A DNA stretch of 64,000 nucleotides from Leptospira sp. WS39.C2 (GTDB lineage: Bacteria; Spirochaetota; Leptospiria; Leptospirales; Leptospiraceae), in the NCBI RefSeq assembly GCF_040833965.1, contig NZ_CP162142.1, forward strand, positions 2,505,001-2,569,000. Reading direction: 5' to 3'. The notes beneath the pieces are model-generated. The model saw only the letters and a list, made by a program, of their open reading frames with translations. It searched no databases and had not been told where the DNA came from. A program made the position numbers and the translations under genes. The stretch's first letter is position 1, and every line of letters begins with the position of its first letter. Below are positions 44,101 through 52,510 of the stretch, piece by piece.

Positions 44101-44436
44101 GTATATTCTAGTGGTCCAGGAATTTTTCTAAGATTATTTTACGAATCTCTTTTAGGCATTCAAATTCATTTTGATGGAATTGTATTGGATCCAATTTTAC
44201 CAATCGAATTGGATGGTCTCTTTTTTACATTTGAAGTATTTTCAACCCAGGTTAACATCCATTATCACGTAAAATCAAAAAATGGACTAATCCAATCCAT
44301 ACTCTCGGAAGGAAAAGAAATCAATGTTTCTCGGATTCCCAATCCGTATCGAAAAGGTGGATTAAAAGTTAAAAAAGAAGATATTATTTGTGGAAGTAAG
44401 GGAAATATTTTTACGATAGAAATCCAAATTGAATAA
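41137..44436 (+). CDS. GH94-like glycoside phosphorylase/hydrolase
   Basis: The product has 1099 residues from the ATG at 41137, which overlaps the previous stop as TAATG with a CAGG site upstream. The N-terminal ~600 residues are beta-rich, consistent with beta-sandwich domains. The (alpha/alpha)6 catalytic region carries GGGWGTRDVCQGAFEFLLSS (about residues 610-630, probable general-acid Asp), WPQWFMLYERD, SHGDILYWPIL and NGDWNDSMQP (739-748). These correspond to the GH94 cellobiose-phosphorylase/NdvB C-terminal motifs (RDxxQ, GDWNDG). No signal peptide, so it is probably cytoplasmic and acts on beta-linked gluco-oligosaccharides; specificity unknown. Confidence 0.78.
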   Translation: MYLLENKTGLKIQILSNLSIHSIYLDHILVNLYLGNELETSTANLTLHYESNSKSYTLPLFSPIDSPNITVSKTAIKISRNLQGLEVNTTLTLHPTQNCFRIHTEIFNHTEGTIKASILRTQDLGLSEIFAAKLNEAFVSQYIHHEIYDSPNEGYSILSRQNESVLGKNPACFSFSDKRVVSYATDGRDIFQNGNLIPFPNRRYQGEHSMVGLGTNTIPIAPNKFVDCNFYSYVFENLENIDMFPSYQSMIERCQFGWEKTDSKIQEGGPTYTSLFHKSKTLNGEFVSKENLKNLFPTPWRNIEMEKDGNILSFFTDQNTHITFQRKEILCHRPQGQILTTGNDDFPNESSLTATCYYNGLFLSQLTQGHASLNQLISRKSGDLGTSLSKGLRIFCKLNSEWKLLHNPSYLVSLPDCMEWVYHIQQKTIRVKIQSNSINSISFSISHTFDMELEVLFSISTGLDGENGDSSLPPNIEITNDSINVTPHKNSNLFQRLNGKGFRIESKKISSLLISDDRLLFENQISYNLPYLTIKTKLENELSFLIFGDLKTEFQATPSNISKSEFTITNTTLLDSAKELSCPSLLEMLDILPWYKQNARIHYLNPRGLEQFSGGGWGTRDVCQGAFEFLLSSGNFSAIRKLILRIFSEQDENGDWPQWFMLYERDKEIRANDSHGDILYWPILCVITYLERTNDFPILDEVTLQPINGQKRSILEGIHSTLHEINERFLPHTVLPKYGNGDWNDSMQPKESEFQSQAVSTWTAELQLILFQKLIWFYEKLGEEDKVNFYKTITNTLTNQIYSNCMEDNIITGLVKFSSTEERVLLLHPKDNISNIHFSILPMIYGILSNVFTLEESEFHLNLIKKHLTGPDGVRLFDKPVHYRKGHSTFFKRAETASFFGREIGLMYTHAHLRYCEALAYLGKSDEFFTQLNVTNPIGITKRIPSSKVRQSNCYYSSSDGVFLDRFDAETNYNQLIQGTIPLEGGWRVYSSGPGIFLRLFYESLLGIQIHFDGIVLDPILPIELDGLFFTFEVFSTQVNIHYHVKSKNGLIQSILSEGKEINVSRIPNPYRKGGLKVKKEDIICGSKGNIFTIEIQIE

Positions 44437-44437
44437 A

Positions 44438-44474
44438 AAAACGTATGGACGAATCTTTCACACCCATACGTTTT
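44438..44474. terminator. Bidirectional rho-independent terminator
   Basis: A perfect 11-base stem (AAAACGTATGG at 44438-44448, CCATACGTTTT at 44464-44474) with a 15-base loop is flanked by an A-run upstream and T-run downstream. It serves the convergent GH94-like gene (plus) and glnB (minus). Confidence 0.85.
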
Positions 44475-44500
44475 CCGATTTTTCCTAATGAATAGGAATG

Positions 44501-44845
44501 TTAAATGGCGTTTTTACCTTTCTCGCCAGTTCTGATTCGAATCACTTCTTCAAGCGGAGTGATAAAAATCTTTCCGTCTCCAATTTTTCCATCACCACTT
44601 TTTGCTGCTTTAAGAATTGCATCAACAGTTGGTTTTACAAATTCATCATTTACCGCGATTTCGAGTCTCACTTTTCTAAGTAAATTAACAGTATATTCGT
44701 GACCACGGAAAACTTCGGTTTTCCCTTTTTGTTGTCCGTAACCTTGAACGTCTGATACTGTTAAACGATAAATTTCGTTTTTGGTTAACTCTGCTTTAAC
44801 TTCTTCCAACTTATGTGGTTGGATGATTGCAATGATCATTTTCAT
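44501..44845 (-). CDS. glnB: Nitrogen regulatory protein P-II
   Basis: The 114-residue product is standard P-II. The T-loop includes QQKGKTEVFRGHEYTVNLL with the modifiable Tyr Y51, and the B-loop GDGKIGDGKIFI binds ATP. It senses 2-oxoglutarate and ATP/ADP. Encoded 20 bases after amtB, it is of the GlnK type that docks on AmtB to shut the channel when nitrogen is ample. The exact paralogue name (glnB or glnK) cannot be decided from sequence alone. Confidence 0.95.
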   Translation of the reverse strand: MKMIIAIIQPHKLEEVKAELTKNEIYRLTVSDVQGYGQQKGKTEVFRGHEYTVNLLRKVRLEIAVNDEFVKPTVDAILKAAKSGDGKIGDGKIFITPLEEVIRIRTGEKGKNAI

Positions 44846-44865
44846 AATGTTTGACTCCTATTTCC

Positions 44866-46254
44866 TTACCCACGAACTCGGATATTAAAATCAGGGTAAG
44901 CTTCAGCTCCATGTTCCCCAAGATCCAATCCACTCATTTCTTCTTCTTCACTCACTCGGATTCCACCAGCTAGTTTTAATACAAACCATAAGATGAAGGA
45001 AACAACAAATGTGAATCCACCGATCGCTAAAATTCCATAGAGTTGTGTTAAGATAGAAGGAACATCAACACCTGCTGGAGAACCTTCGTATCCAAAAATG
45101 GCAACTGCTAGTGTTCCCCAGATACCACATACTAAGTGGACTGAAGTTGCACCTACTGGATCATCAATTTTCATTTTATCAAAGAATAAAACAGAAAGAA
45201 CCACAAGAACACCTGAAACGGCACCAATGATCGCTGCAGAAGTTGGGCTAACAATCGCACAAGGAGCGGTAATCCCCACAAGACCAGCCAAAGTTCCGTT
45301 AAGGATCATACCAAGATCCGGTTTCTTTAAAATAATCCAAGCTGTCACAGTAGAAGCAAGAGCTCCAAGTGCTGCAGAGATGTTAGTGGTCACAATTACG
45401 TGAGCCATTACACTTCCATCACCAACACCCATCGTTGAACCTGGGTTAAATCCAAACCAACCTAACCATAAAATAAGTGTTCCAAGTGCTGCAGATGTCA
45501 TGTTATGACCAAGAATTGGTTTGATTCGACCATCTGGCAAAAATTTACCTTTCCTTGCTCCAAGAACGATGGCACCAGCAAGAGCCGCCCAACCACCAAC
45601 AGAGTGAACAACAGTAGACCCTGCAAAATCATGGAAACCAAGACTTGCTAACCATCCACCACCCCAAACCCAGTGACCTGTGAAAGGATACATCACGGCT
45701 ACAAGGATAAACGAAAAAATTAAGAATGAATGGAACTTAATCCGTTCAGCAACAGCTCCTGAAACGATGGTTGCAGCTGTGGCAGCGAATACTAATTGGA
45801 AGAAAAATTTTGCAAGAAGTGGAACACCCGTCCAATTCATAGATGAGTAAACACCTTTGTAATCATCACCAAGTGCTGGAGAATTATCAAGTCCACTTAG
45901 GAAAAAGATTCCTTCCGATGCAAAATATGGAGTTCCATCACCAAACATCAATCCCCAACCGATTGCCCAATAAGAGAAAGTTGCTGCAGCAAAAACGATA
46001 AAGTTTTTTGCTAAGATGTTAACTGTGTTTTTTGATTGTGCAAATCCAGATTCAACGAGTGCAAAACCAGCATTCATAAAGAACACCAACATACCTGCAA
46101 CTAACACCCATAATGTGTCTAGTCCAACAGTTAATGTTTGGATTGCTTTTGCTGTTTCTTCTGCTGGGTTCGCGACGGTTGCAGCTTCATCTGCAAAAAG
46201 GAACATCGGAACTACCAGGAGAAGGAAGGCGATTGATTTGAAATATTGTTTCAT
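44866..46254 (-). CDS. amtB: Ammonium transporter AmtB
   Basis: The product has 462 residues from the ATG at 46254, with an AAAGGA site 11 bases upstream; upstream in-frame starts add residues without a membrane role. A signal peptide (YFKSIAFLLLVVPMFLFA) precedes 11 membrane segments with family motifs: MNAGFALVESGFAQSKNTVN, DFAGSTVVHSVGGWAALAG (first pore His), LGWFGFNPGS and TSVHLVCGIWGTLAV (second pore His). It conducts NH4+/NH3 and is regulated by the P-II protein made from the next gene. Confidence 0.96.
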   Translation of the reverse strand: MKQYFKSIAFLLLVVPMFLFADEAATVANPAEETAKAIQTLTVGLDTLWVLVAGMLVFFMNAGFALVESGFAQSKNTVNILAKNFIVFAAATFSYWAIGWGLMFGDGTPYFASEGIFFLSGLDNSPALGDDYKGVYSSMNWTGVPLLAKFFFQLVFAATAATIVSGAVAERIKFHSFLIFSFILVAVMYPFTGHWVWGGGWLASLGFHDFAGSTVVHSVGGWAALAGAIVLGARKGKFLPDGRIKPILGHNMTSAALGTLILWLGWFGFNPGSTMGVGDGSVMAHVIVTTNISAALGALASTVTAWIILKKPDLGMILNGTLAGLVGITAPCAIVSPTSAAIIGAVSGVLVVLSVLFFDKMKIDDPVGATSVHLVCGIWGTLAVAIFGYEGSPAGVDVPSILTQLYGILAIGGFTFVVSFILWFVLKLAGGIRVSEEEEMSGLDLGEHGAEAYPDFNIRVRG

Positions 46255-46520
46255 ATTGCCATGTATCCTTTCCATGTTATTTGCTGAATAAGGATGCAAG
46301 ATTGGTACCCGAAGTGAAAAAACCGTTCCTATTGGAGAAAAAAAATGTTAGTTTGCCTAGAAACCCTCCAAAATGCCCTGAAAACGGAGCAGAGTTCTTT
46401 GATCCTAACCTCACACCTTAGAGAACTTTGATTCAATCTGATGTAACAAAAAACAATATGATTACTTTTTAAGCATTCCGCCTTGATAGGCATATTTGTT
46501 CCAAAAAACCTAAGCAAGCA
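46255..46520. other. Divergent intergenic region between amtB and photolyase
   Basis: The 266-base region must hold the promoters of both amtB and the photolyase unit. I searched both strands by eye for a sigma-54 -24/-12 element (TGGCAC-N5-TTGC) and found none convincing. A weak inverted repeat, AGTTCT...AGAACT, with a 23-base spacer lies near the middle (about 46391-46425). No RNA gene is evident. Confidence 0.3.
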
Positions 46521-48035
46521 TTGCTCGGACCCACTCTAATAGAAGTGAATTCCGAACGAGTCCGAGTCTGTAATGAAAAACCGATCGATGCCAATAAACC
46601 CTATGTCTTGTATTGGATGCAAGCCTATCGGCGTTTTGATGCCAACCATGCATTTTCCCATGCCGTACAATTGGCTAAAGAATTAAAAAAAGAACTCATT
46701 GTATATGAAGGCCTTCGAATGGATTATCCTTGGAACTCCGAGAGAATCCACCAATTCATATTAGAAGGTATGTTTGAGAACCAAACAAGAGCAGACGAAC
46801 TTGGGATTCAATATTGGCCATTTGTCGAAACAAGTGAAAACTCTGGAAAAGGATTACTCAAAGATATATGTAAGGATGCTGCAGTGGTTGTCACAGATGA
46901 TTTTCCATGTTTTATCATCCCAAAACAAACTTCACAATTAGCTAAAAAAATCCAATGCCAACTGTTATCGATTGATGGAAATTCGATTATCCCCCTTTCA
47001 AGATTTCCAAAACAAGCGAGTGCAGCTAGAATCCTTCGTTTATGGATCCACAAAGAAATACAAAAAGATTTCCCAAATCCAAATGTTACGATTTGGAAAA
47101 AAGAAGACTTAATGGGTGTTAAAGGGAATTCAAAAACAAATCCCAAAATTGGTCTTCCAAAATCAATATCAGAAGTGATAAAAAGAATACCTTTTCAAAA
47201 TCAAGTTTCACCAGTAAAAAATGTAAAAGGAGGTAGAAAGGAAGCTTTGCGATTTTTAGATGAGTTTCTAAAACAAAAACTTAATTTATATCTTACAAAA
47301 CGCTCCGAACCTAATAGACCGGAATTAACAGCAACAAGTGGTTTATCCCCCTATTTACATTTTGGATGGATTGGCTTGGAAGAAATATTTTATGCCGTTT
47401 TAAAACATAGTACAAAAGGGAAATGGAACCCTGAACGTATGAGTCATGAAAAACCTGGTGATCGCGAAAACTTCTACTCTCCTTCTGTAGCATGTAATCA
47501 TTTTTTAGATGAACTCATCACTTGGCGTGACATAGGGTATCTATTTTTTTGGAAAGATAAACCCGAAAATATAAATCTAAACCACTTACCCGATTGGGTA
47601 AAAGCAAATTTCGTAAAACACAATAATGATCACAAAGAGTACCTTTATACATTGGAACAATTTGAATCTGCAAAAACACATGATGAAATTTGGAATGCAG
47701 CGCAAACGGAACTTGTCCATACAGGCCGAATGCATAATTATATGCGAATGTTATGGGGAAAAAAAGTAATCGAATGGTCAAAATCATACGAAGAAGCTTT
47801 TCAGATATTGGAACATTTGAACAACAAATATGCCTATGATGGTCGGAATCCAAATTCCTACACAGGAATTTTATGGTGTTTTGGGCTCTTTGACAGACCT
47901 TGGTTTCCCGAACGAAATGTATTTGGAAATGTGCGTTTTATGTCTTCCGAATCCACAAAAAAGAAGTTTAAATTGAATTCCTATCTGGAGTATATTGGTG
48001 AACTGAGTGGCAAGTCTAACTCACTTTTCCCATGA
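46521..48035 (+). CDS. Class II CPD photolyase
   Basis: The product has 504 residues from a TTG at 46521; no better start was found. N-terminal motifs KPYVLYWMQAYRRFDANHA and EGLRMDYPWNSERIHQFILE belong to the antenna domain. The FAD-binding region has ELITWRDIGYLFFW, NAAQTELVHTGRMHNYMRML (class II WAAQ/GKMHGFLRM pattern) and DGRNPNSYTGILWCFGLFD. It uses blue light to split cyclobutane pyrimidine dimers in DNA. It overlaps the ClpS-like gene by 4 bases. Confidence 0.93.
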   Translation: MLGPTLIEVNSERVRVCNEKPIDANKPYVLYWMQAYRRFDANHAFSHAVQLAKELKKELIVYEGLRMDYPWNSERIHQFILEGMFENQTRADELGIQYWPFVETSENSGKGLLKDICKDAAVVVTDDFPCFIIPKQTSQLAKKIQCQLLSIDGNSIIPLSRFPKQASAARILRLWIHKEIQKDFPNPNVTIWKKEDLMGVKGNSKTNPKIGLPKSISEVIKRIPFQNQVSPVKNVKGGRKEALRFLDEFLKQKLNLYLTKRSEPNRPELTATSGLSPYLHFGWIGLEEIFYAVLKHSTKGKWNPERMSHEKPGDRENFYSPSVACNHFLDELITWRDIGYLFFWKDKPENINLNHLPDWVKANFVKHNNDHKEYLYTLEQFESAKTHDEIWNAAQTELVHTGRMHNYMRMLWGKKVIEWSKSYEEAFQILEHLNNKYAYDGRNPNSYTGILWCFGLFDRPWFPERNVFGNVRFMSSESTKKKFKLNSYLEYIGELSGKSNSLFP

Positions 48036-48316
48036 CAGATCAATCACAACCGATATTTGAAGAACTAACAAAGTTAAAATCCGAATCAGTTTATGATTAT
48101 TTTGTTATCTTATTTAATGATTCTATTCATGAGTTTTCTTATGTAGAAGATTGTTTAATGAAATTATGTTTTAAAACCAAAAGAGAGGCAAAAAAAATTG
48201 CTATTGAAGCACACTCCAATGGGAAAGCAATTTGTTTCCATGGAAGTATGGAAGAATGTGAAACTGTTGCTGATAATATGACTAATGCCAATCTAACTGT
48301 GAGTTATGGAGTATGA
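48032..48316 (+). CDS. ClpS-like adaptor protein
   Basis: The 94-residue product has the compact ClpS core. YDYFVILFNDSIHEFSYVED matches the family strand with the ND pair of the N-degron pocket, then the helix KLCFKTKREAKKIAIEAHSNGK has the conserved HxxG, and ECETVADNMTNAN is the last helix. ClpS delivers N-end-rule substrates to ClpAP. Unusually, it lies inside a photolyase-AlkD unit (4-base overlaps on both sides) and not beside clpA. A paralogous adaptor with a DNA-damage role is possible but inferred. Confidence 0.78.
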   Translation: MTDQSQPIFEELTKLKSESVYDYFVILFNDSIHEFSYVEDCLMKLCFKTKREAKKIAIEAHSNGKAICFHGSMEECETVADNMTNANLTVSYGV

Positions 48317-49050
48317 AACATACAATAGAATTATTTATAGATTCCCTTAACAAAGAAAAAGATCATAAAAAAGCAAAATTTTTCCCAAGTTTTTTTAAAA
48401 CAGGTCCTGGCGAATATGCAGAAGGAGACCAATTTCTTGGAGTGACTGTCCCAAAACAAAGAATTGTTGCTAAAAAGTTTGCAAAGGACCTTACCTTAGA
48501 TGATTTACAATCACTCATTCGTTCACCATACCATGAAGTCCGTTTGACTACCCTGCTCATCCTCATCCAAAAATACCAAACAAAAAACATATTAGAAATG
48601 GAAAAGGAAAGGATCGTTCAATTCTATTTTAAAAATACAAAGAATATCAATAACTGGGATTTGGTGGATATAAGTGCAGATAAAATCTTAGGTGATTATT
48701 ACTTTGATAAAAACAAAGATTTTTTAATGAATTTAAGAAATTCGAAGGATTTATGGGAAAATCGAATTGCGATTTTATGTACCTTTCACTGGATTAGAAG
48801 AGGCCATTATACAGAAACCATTTCTCTCTGTGAGCATTATCTAAATCATCCCCATGATCTGATCCACAAAGCGACTGGTTGGATGTTACGTGAAATTGGC
48901 AAACGAGACATCCAAATCCTTCGAAATTTTTTAAAACAACACGCGGCAAAGATGCCACGCACGATGCTCCGTTATGCGATTGAAAAACTCACTCCTTCCG
49001 AGCGCAAGAAGTGGTTAGAAACAAAAAAAGATGTTTATTCTCTTGGATGA
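48313..49050 (+). CDS. AlkD-like DNA alkylation repair protein
   Basis: The 245-residue product is made of HEAT-like helical repeats of the AlkD family: FFKTGPGEYAEGDQFLGVTV near the N-terminus, PKQRIVAKKFAKDL, NINNWDLVDISADKILGDYY (family signature with WD), WENRIAILCTFHWIRRGH and HDLIHKATGWMLREIGKRD. It is probably a glycosylase for 3- or 7-alkylpurines that scans DNA without base flipping. It overlaps the ClpS-like gene by 4 bases and converges on the adenylate cyclase gene (16-base tail overlap). Confidence 0.9.
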   Translation: MKHTIELFIDSLNKEKDHKKAKFFPSFFKTGPGEYAEGDQFLGVTVPKQRIVAKKFAKDLTLDDLQSLIRSPYHEVRLTTLLILIQKYQTKNILEMEKERIVQFYFKNTKNINNWDLVDISADKILGDYYFDKNKDFLMNLRNSKDLWENRIAILCTFHWIRRGHYTETISLCEHYLNHPHDLIHKATGWMLREIGKRDIQILRNFLKQHAAKMPRTMLRYAIEKLTPSERKKWLETKKDVYSLG

Positions 49051-51089
49051 ACTTTCGTAACAAAATAAACTTTCACAGGTTCTGATTTTCCTTTTAGTGC
49101 TAACTCTTTTGTGTCTTCGTATTCAATGTATTTTTCTCCACCAGCCGCAAGGAAAGCTGCTTCCGAAACTGCCACCTTACCTGGGATTCCATGACTTTCA
49201 AGTCTAGCTGCGGTATTCACTGCGTCTCCAATAACAGTATAATCCATTCGTTTCACAGAACCAATATTTCCAACAATGGCTTCTCCAAAATTGACTCCAA
49301 TCCTCAATCGAAATGTTCCAGGTTCTAATCCTAATTCCTTATTAATCTCAACCATACGTTTCTGCATGTCAACAGCACAAGCGATGGCATGGTATGCATC
49401 TAAGTCTGTTTGTTTTGGTGCGCCCCAAAAAGCCATAATCGCGTCACCAATGAATTTGTCTAAGGTAGCCGAATAATGAAAAATCAAATCAGATAAGGAT
49501 TCAAAAATTGTGTTTAAGTGATTGAGAACAACACTTGGTGGATTTTTTTCTGCAAATGTTGTAAAACCTACTATGTCGGAAAACAAAGTAGCAATATCCT
49601 TTTCCTCACCACCTAACTTAATACTATCAGCTACAATAGTTTCCATCACGGCTGGTGAAAAATAACGAGACAATCGTTCCTTTTCTTCCTTTTGTTTTTC
49701 CACTAATTTACGTGAATCAATCATATTTTTGACTATTGATAAAGCAACAGAGATAGTAAAAGCTGCGAATGCATAATCTTTTACATACGTATGGCTTGGA
49801 TACCATTCCCATTGCATTTCAACGAATACATCATTTAACATTAAGATAATAAATGCAAAAAATCCAAAGGATACGGTTCCCATTGATGGGATTTTCCTTC
49901 CAAGAAAAATAATATAAAAGAGTGATATTCCTAACAGAATGGTGAAAAAACTCCAATAAAAGAAATATTTAGACAAAAAGAATAAATTTGGTGATAAAAG
50001 AATCACAATTGCCGAAACAAATCCAGCTCCATCTATATATCTGTTTGTTAACTTGATCCAACCACTCCTAACATGTGCAAATCGAACAATGAAGTTAAAT
50101 AAAAAATGAACCAAACCTATCCAGGCAACATATTCCATTTTCTTAATCCAAAAACCATCACTCAAAATAGAATAAATGATTTGGCTTTGAAACAATGTAT
50201 TCAGTGCCATAAAAATAGAACCTAACGAAAAATAAATGGTCGCATGTTCTTCATTTCGAAACAAAATCTGCCAATAAAGATAAAAACAACCAAGTAAAAT
50301 GGTTAATACAATTACAAAAATTTTCTTAAAATCATTCCAGTATTCAGCTCGTTCTGAATACTTATAAGAAGAAATGTAAAATTTATCGTGAGATAATCCT
50401 GGACTCAATGGATATTTTGCATACACACGAACTGCCAGCACATTCGGTTCATCAATTTTTAATAAATTGAAAGGAATTTTATAAAATCGAATTTTATCAC
50501 TATACAGTGATTTATCCTCTAATTGCACATTTGTATCGGTATCTAGGTGTAATCCTGTTCCACCAATGAATTTTCCATTCCAATAAACTGCGTCTGCTTG
50601 GCTTATTTGGCCAAGGCGTAAACTTAAGTTACGGGATTTAAATTTATTTTGAATATCATCACTAGTAATGGTAATTTCAGTTCTGTACCAACCGTATCCC
50701 TTGTATTTTTCTAAATAGTCAAAAAAACTAGGAAAGTACAATTCACCATCGCCATCTGTTACTTTATCCCAACCAGTTTGGATTTGAAAACCAGAGATCC
50801 ACCCAGTACGAACTGATTCTTCTAAGGTTGGTTGTGCATAGGAAAAAATATGCGCTTTGATTTCACCTTCGTCCTCATCCAAATAGAGATCATCTTCTGC
50901 AGTTTCTGTCACTCGCGGAGAATCTCCAGGTTTAAAACTCCATTTATGAATTTCATTTCCAAAGGAAGATTCTGATCTTAAATCTAAGATTTGATTGGTT
51001 AGTAACACTTGTGCTGAAACAGGTGAAATGTAAAAAAGTAAGGAGATTACAAGAACGAAGTTGGAAAAGAGTCTTTTCGAAAAAACCAT
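49035..51089 (-). CDS. 7TM receptor-type class III adenylate cyclase
   Basis: The product has 684 residues from the ATG at 51089; longer frames upstream overlap the divergent methyltransferase gene. The signal peptide (FSNFVLVISLLFYISPVSAQ) precedes a periplasmic jelly-roll sensor of the 7TMR-DISM type (LSLRLGQISQADAVYWNGKF), about seven membrane helices and a class III cyclase domain: ATLFSDIVGFTTFAE (metal Asp), LDKFIGDAIMAFWGA (substrate Lys, second metal Asp) and YTVIGDAVNTAARLES (substrate Asp, catalytic Asn/Arg). All catalytic residues are present, so it should make cAMP in response to an external signal. Confidence 0.9.
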   Translation of the reverse strand: MVFSKRLFSNFVLVISLLFYISPVSAQVLLTNQILDLRSESSFGNEIHKWSFKPGDSPRVTETAEDDLYLDEDEGEIKAHIFSYAQPTLEESVRTGWISGFQIQTGWDKVTDGDGELYFPSFFDYLEKYKGYGWYRTEITITSDDIQNKFKSRNLSLRLGQISQADAVYWNGKFIGGTGLHLDTDTNVQLEDKSLYSDKIRFYKIPFNLLKIDEPNVLAVRVYAKYPLSPGLSHDKFYISSYKYSERAEYWNDFKKIFVIVLTILLGCFYLYWQILFRNEEHATIYFSLGSIFMALNTLFQSQIIYSILSDGFWIKKMEYVAWIGLVHFLFNFIVRFAHVRSGWIKLTNRYIDGAGFVSAIVILLSPNLFFLSKYFFYWSFFTILLGISLFYIIFLGRKIPSMGTVSFGFFAFIILMLNDVFVEMQWEWYPSHTYVKDYAFAAFTISVALSIVKNMIDSRKLVEKQKEEKERLSRYFSPAVMETIVADSIKLGGEEKDIATLFSDIVGFTTFAEKNPPSVVLNHLNTIFESLSDLIFHYSATLDKFIGDAIMAFWGAPKQTDLDAYHAIACAVDMQKRMVEINKELGLEPGTFRLRIGVNFGEAIVGNIGSVKRMDYTVIGDAVNTAARLESHGIPGKVAVSEAAFLAAGGEKYIEYEDTKELALKGKSEPVKVYFVTKVHPRE

Positions 51090-51135
51090 GTCAGAAATTC
51101 TATTCAAAAGGAAAGGAACTGGCAAGTAGAAAACA

Positions 51136-52461
51136 TTGGACAAAGTCAAAGTAGAAGTAGAAGGACTCAATTCCGATTTTTCGGGTATCATAACAGCACC
51201 TAACGGAAAAAAGGTGGATGTTTTCTTTGTGCACCCAGGTGACGAACTGATAGTGGAATATGTCAAAAGGAGACCTCGCCAAAGATCCTTAAAAATCCAT
51301 GAAATCATCCGAAATTACAATTGGGATTTGGTCAAATGCGAAGTGTTTGGGAGTTGTGGAGGTTGCACAGGCCAACACATTCCTTATGAAACACAACTGG
51401 AATTAAAATTCCAACCCATCTTACAATCGTTCCAAAAAGATTTAGGAATATCGATAACTCCGGTCCCCCAAACACAAACCTATGCTTACCGCTCTCGAAT
51501 GGATTTTTCAGTATTCCCGGGGCCTGTGATTGGGCAAAGGCAACGTGGTAATTTCAGAAAGGTGGTTCCCATCAAAGAATGTTCCATCCAGTCTGAATGG
51601 GCAAACAAAGCTTTATCAGATGTACAATCCGTACTCGATCAATTCCCAGAAGTCATTTGGGATCGAAAATCGGAAGGTGGTGGACTCAAATACTTAACCA
51701 TCAGAAAAGCACAAAATACTGATGATGGAATATTGATTTTTACTTTCACGGATGGATACGAAGTCCACCCACAAATGAATGAGTTTCGAAATTTACTCCT
51801 CACTTCCTTAGACCAACCTTCTCTCTTGTTTTGTTATAACCGTCCAAAATCAGAAGTATCCGCAGTGGGCCGACCAGAAATAGTAAGAGGGAAACCAAGT
51901 TTTACTGAGAAAGTACTTGGTCATACATTTGAGGTTCCCTTCGATTCATTTTTCCAACCCAATCCCAATGGATTTTCACCAATCTTAGAATTCATTCAAA
52001 AAAGAATCCCAAAGGATCAAAATACTCTCATTGATTTGTTTTGTGGGAATGGTTTTTTTTCACTATTGTACGGCGAATACTTCCAAGAAGTTGAAGGATA
52101 TGAACTCACGGAATCCTCGATTCAAATTGCATCGCAACTTTTCAAAGAAGTTTATCCTTCGAAATCACAATCATTTCAAGTATCCAATTTATTTGTTTCA
52201 ACGGAAAATTTACAAAAACGTGATTTTGCTACCTTAATACTCGACCCACCCAGGGCAGGAGCAGGAAAACTTGTCAACCATTGGATCAGAGACTTTGGGC
52301 CAGAGTTTGTATTCTATGTCTCATGTAATCCCTATTCACAAAAAGATGATGTGAGCCTATTTTTATCATCGTATGACTTTGTGGATGGGATCCTTATTGA
52401 TCCATACCCTCATACACCCCATACTGAAACTGTATTGTTCTTTCGAAGAAAACAAAGATAA
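51136..52461 (+). CDS. RlmD/TrmA-family RNA uracil-5-methyltransferase
   Basis: The product has 441 residues from a TTG at 51136. An N-terminal TRAM-like domain (KVKVEVEGLNSDFSGII) precedes an iron-sulfur motif CEVFGSCGGC with a fourth Cys in IKECSIQ. The methyltransferase domain follows: FFQPNPNGFSPIL, LIDLFCGNGFFSLLYG, LILDPPRAGAGK and the catalytic Cys in YVSCNP. It methylates C5 of a uridine in 23S rRNA (RlmD/RlmCD-like) or tRNA; the target cannot be told from sequence. It diverges from the cyclase gene. Confidence 0.9.
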   Translation: MDKVKVEVEGLNSDFSGIITAPNGKKVDVFFVHPGDELIVEYVKRRPRQRSLKIHEIIRNYNWDLVKCEVFGSCGGCTGQHIPYETQLELKFQPILQSFQKDLGISITPVPQTQTYAYRSRMDFSVFPGPVIGQRQRGNFRKVVPIKECSIQSEWANKALSDVQSVLDQFPEVIWDRKSEGGGLKYLTIRKAQNTDDGILIFTFTDGYEVHPQMNEFRNLLLTSLDQPSLLFCYNRPKSEVSAVGRPEIVRGKPSFTEKVLGHTFEVPFDSFFQPNPNGFSPILEFIQKRIPKDQNTLIDLFCGNGFFSLLYGEYFQEVEGYELTESSIQIASQLFKEVYPSKSQSFQVSNLFVSTENLQKRDFATLILDPPRAGAGKLVNHWIRDFGPEFVFYVSCNPYSQKDDVSLFLSSYDFVDGILIDPYPHTPHTETVLFFRRKQR

Positions 52462-52510
52462 ATCCCTTTATCGATTTTCTATTTCTTCCGAAATATAAAA
52501 GGAGGAAACT

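Noticed and set aside
46300..46520. Sigma-54 promoter for amtB
   Set aside because: No TGGCAC-N5-TTGC-like pair could be found on either strand by eye.
51090..51308. N-terminal extension of the 7TM adenylate cyclase (73 extra residues)
   Set aside because: It would run antisense through the start of the methyltransferase gene and precede an evident signal peptide; the ATG at 51089 is preferred.
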